Source: JBBQWR01 sp038210495
GTDB lineage: Bacteria > Planctomycetota > Planctomycetia > Pirellulales > DATAWG01
Direction of reading: 5' to 3'
Assembly (NCBI GenBank): GCA_038210495.1
Contig: JBBQWR010000052.1
Span: 1 to 36,512, forward strand
Length of the DNA stretch: 36,512 nucleotides
In this document: piece after piece, positions 33,421 to 36,512 of the stretch
Numbering within the stretch: the first letter of the stretch is position 1
How the letters are laid out: every line of letters begins with the position of its first letter
Translations under genes and position numbers: made by a program
Notes under the pieces: generated by a model
What the model was told of the DNA's origin: nothing
Seen by the model: the letters and a program-made list of their open reading frames with translations, nothing else
The model's database searches: none

Positions 33421-34893
33421 CTATCGTGTCGGGACGGCGAATAGGGCGAACTGCAGGTTGGCCCGCTTGCCGCGCAGCGATACGACGAGTTGCCGTTCGC
33501 CTTGCAGACGATCCCGGTTGACGATCAGGGCGTCTTTCAAGCGCATCGCCAAGGTTTGTGTCTCCTGCACGTCGCGCCAGGCCGGCGAATCCTTGCGATC
33601 GACTTCGAAGTAAATCCAGTCGCGCCGCGACGGCAGCGCCCGGATCGTTCGGTCGACCAGCAGCAGGTTCAGGCCCGCGGCACGGTGCGTGAACAAAAAC
33701 TCGACCTGCCGGCTGCTGCCGAATTTCCAATCCAATTGGCCCGGCGAAAGCAGTTCGCGGCACTCCTGCTCGTTGAGCTCGCCTTTATTGACGCCGATGA
33801 ACCATTGCCAGTCGCTGTTGAACCACTTGGATTCGAGCGAGACCTGCATGCCCATCCCGACGCCGATGAAGTAACGCTGCTCAAACTCATAATCGCGGAC
33901 CGTATTGATCAGCCGCTCGATTCGCTGGCGGATGTGCAGGAAGATGCCGGCCAAGTTGTCGTGATCGTAGGCCGGAATATCGCTCGTCCGCCGCTCGGGC
34001 GCGAAGATCGACAGTTGGCCAACCAATCGGCATAGCTCCGTGTAAGTGACCAGTGGATGCACGCCCTGCGCAAATGCGAGCACGGCGAGTGTGCTGTAGG
34101 CCTTATTCAATTCCGACAACATCATGATGCGGTCGGTATCGCCCGGATCGCGCCCCTCCAGGCCGACGCCGCGATTGATGAGTTGCTGGCTGAGCACCTC
34201 GATCTTTTGGCCGACGATATCGAAGATGGCCCGCACGATGTCGCGGCCGAGCATCGGCCAAGCCGTAATCGAGATGAGTGGCGGAATGTAATCGGGATCG
34301 ATCCGCGGCACGGCCTGTTCTTCGCTGGCTCGACGAATCTGAGCCACGGGCAGCACGTCGTAGCCGGACAGGTCTTGCGTCGAGAGCAGCAGTTTCGCAT
34401 TGAGCGAGCGGACTTGAATCGACTGATCGCCGCCGCCGCGGCCCTCGTCCTGCGCGGTTTGGTCCGATTGTATATAGCGAGCGTGATCGCCGCTGACGTC
34501 TTGCGTGACATTGGGCCGGCCAAGCTGCAGCTTGGGAACGGCCAAATAAACCTTGATCGTCGACTCGCGTCCAAACGCTTCGGACAGATCGACCTTCGGG
34601 CCGCTCGGCGGAGCCCCGTTGAACGTGGACTTTAGATCCAGCCGGTCCGGTTCGTTGCCCGAGTCGAGCACGACCAGCGTTCCGTCCGGCATCCGGGCTT
34701 TGAGCGTATGAACCTGAAAATGGTGGTTCGCCAGCGCTTCCTTGCTGAACTCGAGCGATTCCAGGCCATAGTTGTACGGGTGGTCCCATTGCTGGGAGGT
34801 GCCGATCAGTTCGTTCCAATGACGATCGGCGGCCTGGAAATGCTGCGGCCGAAGAAACAGCCCTTCGTACCAATGCACCGGCAAATTTCGCAT
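33421..34893 (-). CDS. tssK: Type VI secretion baseplate protein TssK (ImpJ/VasE)
   Basis: The 490-residue protein matches TssK. Its N-terminal signature is VHWYEGLFLRPQHFQAADRH (compare VLWSEGMFLQPQHF). The core has DYIPPLISITAWPMLGRDIV, and the last third carries LSPGQLDWKFGSSRQVEFLF and conserved aromatic positions. TssK is the trimeric adaptor joining the T6SS baseplate to TssL/TssM. The start ATG at 34893 opens the signature; upstream extension to 35100 reads as repeat sequence. It heads the leftward tssK-tssL-tssM set. No other T6SS genes (sheath, Hcp, VgrG, ClpV) are in the window. Confidence 0.9.
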   Translation of the reverse strand: MRNLPVHWYEGLFLRPQHFQAADRHWNELIGTSQQWDHPYNYGLESLEFSKEALANHHFQVHTLKARMPDGTLVVLDSGNEPDRLDLKSTFNGAPPSGPKVDLSEAFGRESTIKVYLAVPKLQLGRPNVTQDVSGDHARYIQSDQTAQDEGRGGGDQSIQVRSLNAKLLLSTQDLSGYDVLPVAQIRRASEEQAVPRIDPDYIPPLISITAWPMLGRDIVRAIFDIVGQKIEVLSQQLINRGVGLEGRDPGDTDRIMMLSELNKAYSTLAVLAFAQGVHPLVTYTELCRLVGQLSIFAPERRTSDIPAYDHDNLAGIFLHIRQRIERLINTVRDYEFEQRYFIGVGMGMQVSLESKWFNSDWQWFIGVNKGELNEQECRELLSPGQLDWKFGSSRQVEFLFTHRAAGLNLLLVDRTIRALPSRRDWIYFEVDRKDSPAWRDVQETQTLAMRLKDALIVNRDRLQGERQLVVSLRGKRANLQFALFAVPTR

Positions 34894-34990
34894 CGCAAGA
34901 CCACCGTGGACAGATTTTGGAACCGCAGCGCATGGTAGCACTGTGTGGAAAAGTTGTAAACATTGGGTTGCGAAGGCGGAAAGCGGAAGG

Positions 34991-35108
34991 AGTGGCGAGT
35001 GGTGGGTGGCGAGTGGCGAGTGTAGGAAGGACACAGAGCCGCAAAGGCGACATGGCTTCGAGCGGAGGCGCCAGCGGTAAGAAGATGGTCGTCTTGCCAC
35101 TCGCCACT
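34991..35108. repeat. Inverted GGCGAGTGG repeat pair upstream of tssK
   Basis: AGTGGCGAGTGG (34991-35002) and CCACTCGCCACT (35097-35108) are perfect 12-base inverted copies enclosing about 94 bases. The left arm runs into further GGTGGCGAGTGGCGAG units. The core is shared with 20311-20372. It lies between divergent tssK and the DUF6677 gene, where the promoters should be. Confidence 0.5.
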
Positions 35109-35189
35109 CTGTTCTGACCTAGTTAATCTTCGCCAGCCGCGCTAGAATGGCTCGCTGACCCGAAGCAATTCGCTAGGAGGCTGGACCAC

Positions 35190-35930
35190 GTGGATGGCTC
35201 AAATGGCACAGGGCGGGGGGCGGACGCCGCAGTGACGCCGGCCGCGCAGAAGGCGGCCGATCCGAAGTCGGCTCGGCCCGCGCCGGCGGACCGATCGCGG
35301 ACGATCGACCTCCGCGATCCATACTTGGCTCTATTTCTGGCCTGGCTTATTCCCGGCGCCGGCCACATCTATCAGCGGCGTTGGGGCAAGGGTGGGCTGT
35401 TCATGGTCTGCATCTTGGGCATGTTTTTCGTCGGCATGTGGATGGGCGAGGGGCGGGTGGTCTATGCCTCGTGGCGCCCGGCCGATCAGCGTTATCCTTA
35501 TATCTGTCAGATCGGCGTCGGGCTGCCGGCACTTCCAGCACTCGTGCAGGCTCTGCGAATGGGCGCCACCCCGCCGAAGGCGCCCTGGTTCGACGGGCTG
35601 ATGGCGCCCCCGCTGCTTTTCGATCAGCCAGTCGATCGCGCTTGGGCCGAAAGTCAAGTGCAGGCCGGGAATTTTCAGCAGGACGATTTTCACTTGGTTC
35701 GAGACCAAGATAAACGCGAGCTGGTCATTTACACCCCCGCCGGCAAGCAGCGCAAACCCGACGCTTACAATCAGCTCAGCGATTGGAATTTTCGGATGGG
35801 TATGTTTTTCGAGTTGGGGACAGTTTATACGGTGATAGCTGGGCTGCTGAATATTCTCGCGATGTACGACGCTTGGGGCGGGCCCGCGCTAGCCGGGGGT
35901 CCGCCACACGACGAGCCCGCGGCCGCTTAA
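35190..35930 (+). CDS. DUF6677 family membrane protein
   Basis: The 246-residue protein starts at a GTG with AGGAGG about 9 bases upstream. A disordered N-terminus (1-45) precedes the family motif AWLIPGAGHIYQRRWGKGGL and three or four helices (LFMVCILGMFFVGMWMG, VGLPALPALVQAL, TVYTVIAGLLNILAMY). The motif resembles TM2-type helices with a G-x-G-H-x-Y turn. DUF6677 is found in planctomycetes and has no known function. The following small membrane gene begins 36 bases later. Confidence 0.85.
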   Translation: MDGSNGTGRGADAAVTPAAQKAADPKSARPAPADRSRTIDLRDPYLALFLAWLIPGAGHIYQRRWGKGGLFMVCILGMFFVGMWMGEGRVVYASWRPADQRYPYICQIGVGLPALPALVQALRMGATPPKAPWFDGLMAPPLLFDQPVDRAWAESQVQAGNFQQDDFHLVRDQDKRELVIYTPAGKQRKPDAYNQLSDWNFRMGMFFELGTVYTVIAGLLNILAMYDAWGGPALAGGPPHDEPAAA

Positions 35931-35966
35931 AACGGCATTTTTACCGCTAACGACGCGATCGACGCC

Positions 35967-36182
35967 ATGTTCGCTATTAACTTGCTCGCCATTATCTTGT
36001 TCGCCGCCGCAGTTCACGCCGCCCAAATCTGGTATTCGTTGCCCTTGATCGTGGCGATCAGTTTGGTCTACGCCGGGACCCGCCACGAGGAAATGGGCGC
36101 CATCCTGCGCCACGCCCTCCGGCTGGGCGTCTGGATCGCCGGATTCATGGTCGTCGTTTTCTTCGCGCTCTTCTTTATGTAG
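35967..36182 (+). CDS. Small membrane protein, 71 aa
   Basis: The 71-residue product has two or three hydrophobic segments (INLLAIILFAAAVHAAQIWY, LPLIVAISLVYA, WIAGFMVVVFFALFFM) with TRHEEMGAILRHALRLG between. It follows the DUF6677 gene by 36 bases on the same strand and is probably co-transcribed. No named family. Confidence 0.75.
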   Translation: MFAINLLAIILFAAAVHAAQIWYSLPLIVAISLVYAGTRHEEMGAILRHALRLGVWIAGFMVVVFFALFFM

Positions 36183-36373
36183 GCGCCCGCTGACGGCGCC
36201 CGTTTCTGACGGTTGGCCTGAGAGAAGGGGACCGGCCCTAGTTTTTCTCCGAGGACTCCGAAAAATGGGGACAGTCCCCGGCGGTTTTGTAAGAGATTCT
36301 AAGATAATTCATGCAAAATCGAATGTTCCAGAAAATTTTGTTGCGGATTATGATGATTGCGGGTATTCTCAGC
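36183..36373. other. Intergenic stretch with short repeats
   Basis: No gene is seen in this stretch. GGCGCC recurs as an inverted pair just after the small membrane gene (36183-36200). GGGGACAGTCCCC (36267-36279) is a near-perfect palindrome of a kind I recall as dispersed in planctomycete and other genomes. Confidence 0.4.
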
Positions 36374-36512
36374 CTAGACCTTAATCAAGCGAAGCCCCAA
36401 AGGTTTCGCGGCCCATTTTTCGCGGCCGGCGGCAGCGCAGCGCCAGTCGGCGAACGCTTGGCGGCGCCGCGGGGAAGTGATTGAGTTGTTGGTTCGATCA
36501 GGCCGTTCGTCT
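36374..36512 (-). CDS. Possible C-terminal fragment of a gene running off the right edge
   Basis: A leftward frame open to the window edge ends at a TAG at 36374-36376, encoding about 45 residues that end AAGREKWAAKPLGLRLIKV. Composition (Arg, Ala, Trp) is plausible for a protein, but the fragment is short, matches no family I know and may be repeat-derived. Confidence 0.3.
   Translation of the reverse strand, partial: DERPDRTNNSITSPRRRQAFADWRCAAAGREKWAAKPLGLRLIKV

Overview
The window looks like a chromosomal segment of a planctomycete, probably of the Pirellulales. The grounds are high GC, sparse Shine-Dalgarno sites, a DUF6677 membrane protein, several small proteins of planctomycete type (lysine-rich basic protein, zinc-ribbon/TM protein), a sigma-70 factor with an unusual N-terminus, and a degenerate type VI secretion (T6SS)-like gene set. 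The taxonomic call is inference from gene content; there is no rRNA gene here.

Region 1 (1-11800) resembles the light/oxidative-stress lipid-modification clusters seen around CarH/LitR-type regulators. A MerR regulator with a B12-binding-type domain, an SRPBCC protein and an SDR-TspO fusion read leftward. A fasciclin (FAS1) protein, a sigma-70 factor, two tiny membrane proteins, CsrA and a tight five-gene operon (COG2907 flavoprotein, DUF1365, two cyclopropane-synthase-family methyltransferases, DUF1295) read rightward. The regulator has lost both histidines expected for cobalamin binding. The region between merR and the fasciclin gene holds two near-consensus promoters pointing in opposite directions and three copies of a paired 9-bp direct repeat placed on them, a strong candidate operator set. 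The TspO half of the fusion is cut off by what looks like the end of an insertion sequence at the left edge.

Region 2 (12144-17069) has a SWIM zinc-finger protein, a DUF6493 protein that is frameshifted near its C-terminus, and a tRNA-Val(UAC). Region 3 (17246-21229) has an isoaspartyl peptidase/asparaginase, a small histone-like protein, two hypothetical proteins, ProC, a zinc-ribbon protein and a small membrane protein. Region 4 (21589-27390) has a diheme cytochrome c diverging from a Tat-exported flavin amine oxidase, a fused transporter-like/spermidine-synthase-like protein, and a decayed VapBC-type toxin-antitoxin pair. Region 5 (27562-30318) has carA, an orphan strong terminator that may end a small RNA, and a sugar-nucleotide epimerase.

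Region 6 (30527-34893) is a leftward tssK-tssL-tssM set. The TssM homologue has a degenerate nucleotide-binding site and a long Pro/Gln/Ala-rich insertion with two IRGT(I/M)ML motifs. It ends just after its third membrane helix, so it lacks the periplasmic domain of classical TssM. I regard this and the merR operator region as the most interesting parts of the window. Region 7 (35190-36512) has a DUF6677 protein, a small membrane protein, repeat-like sequence and a possible partial gene at the right edge.
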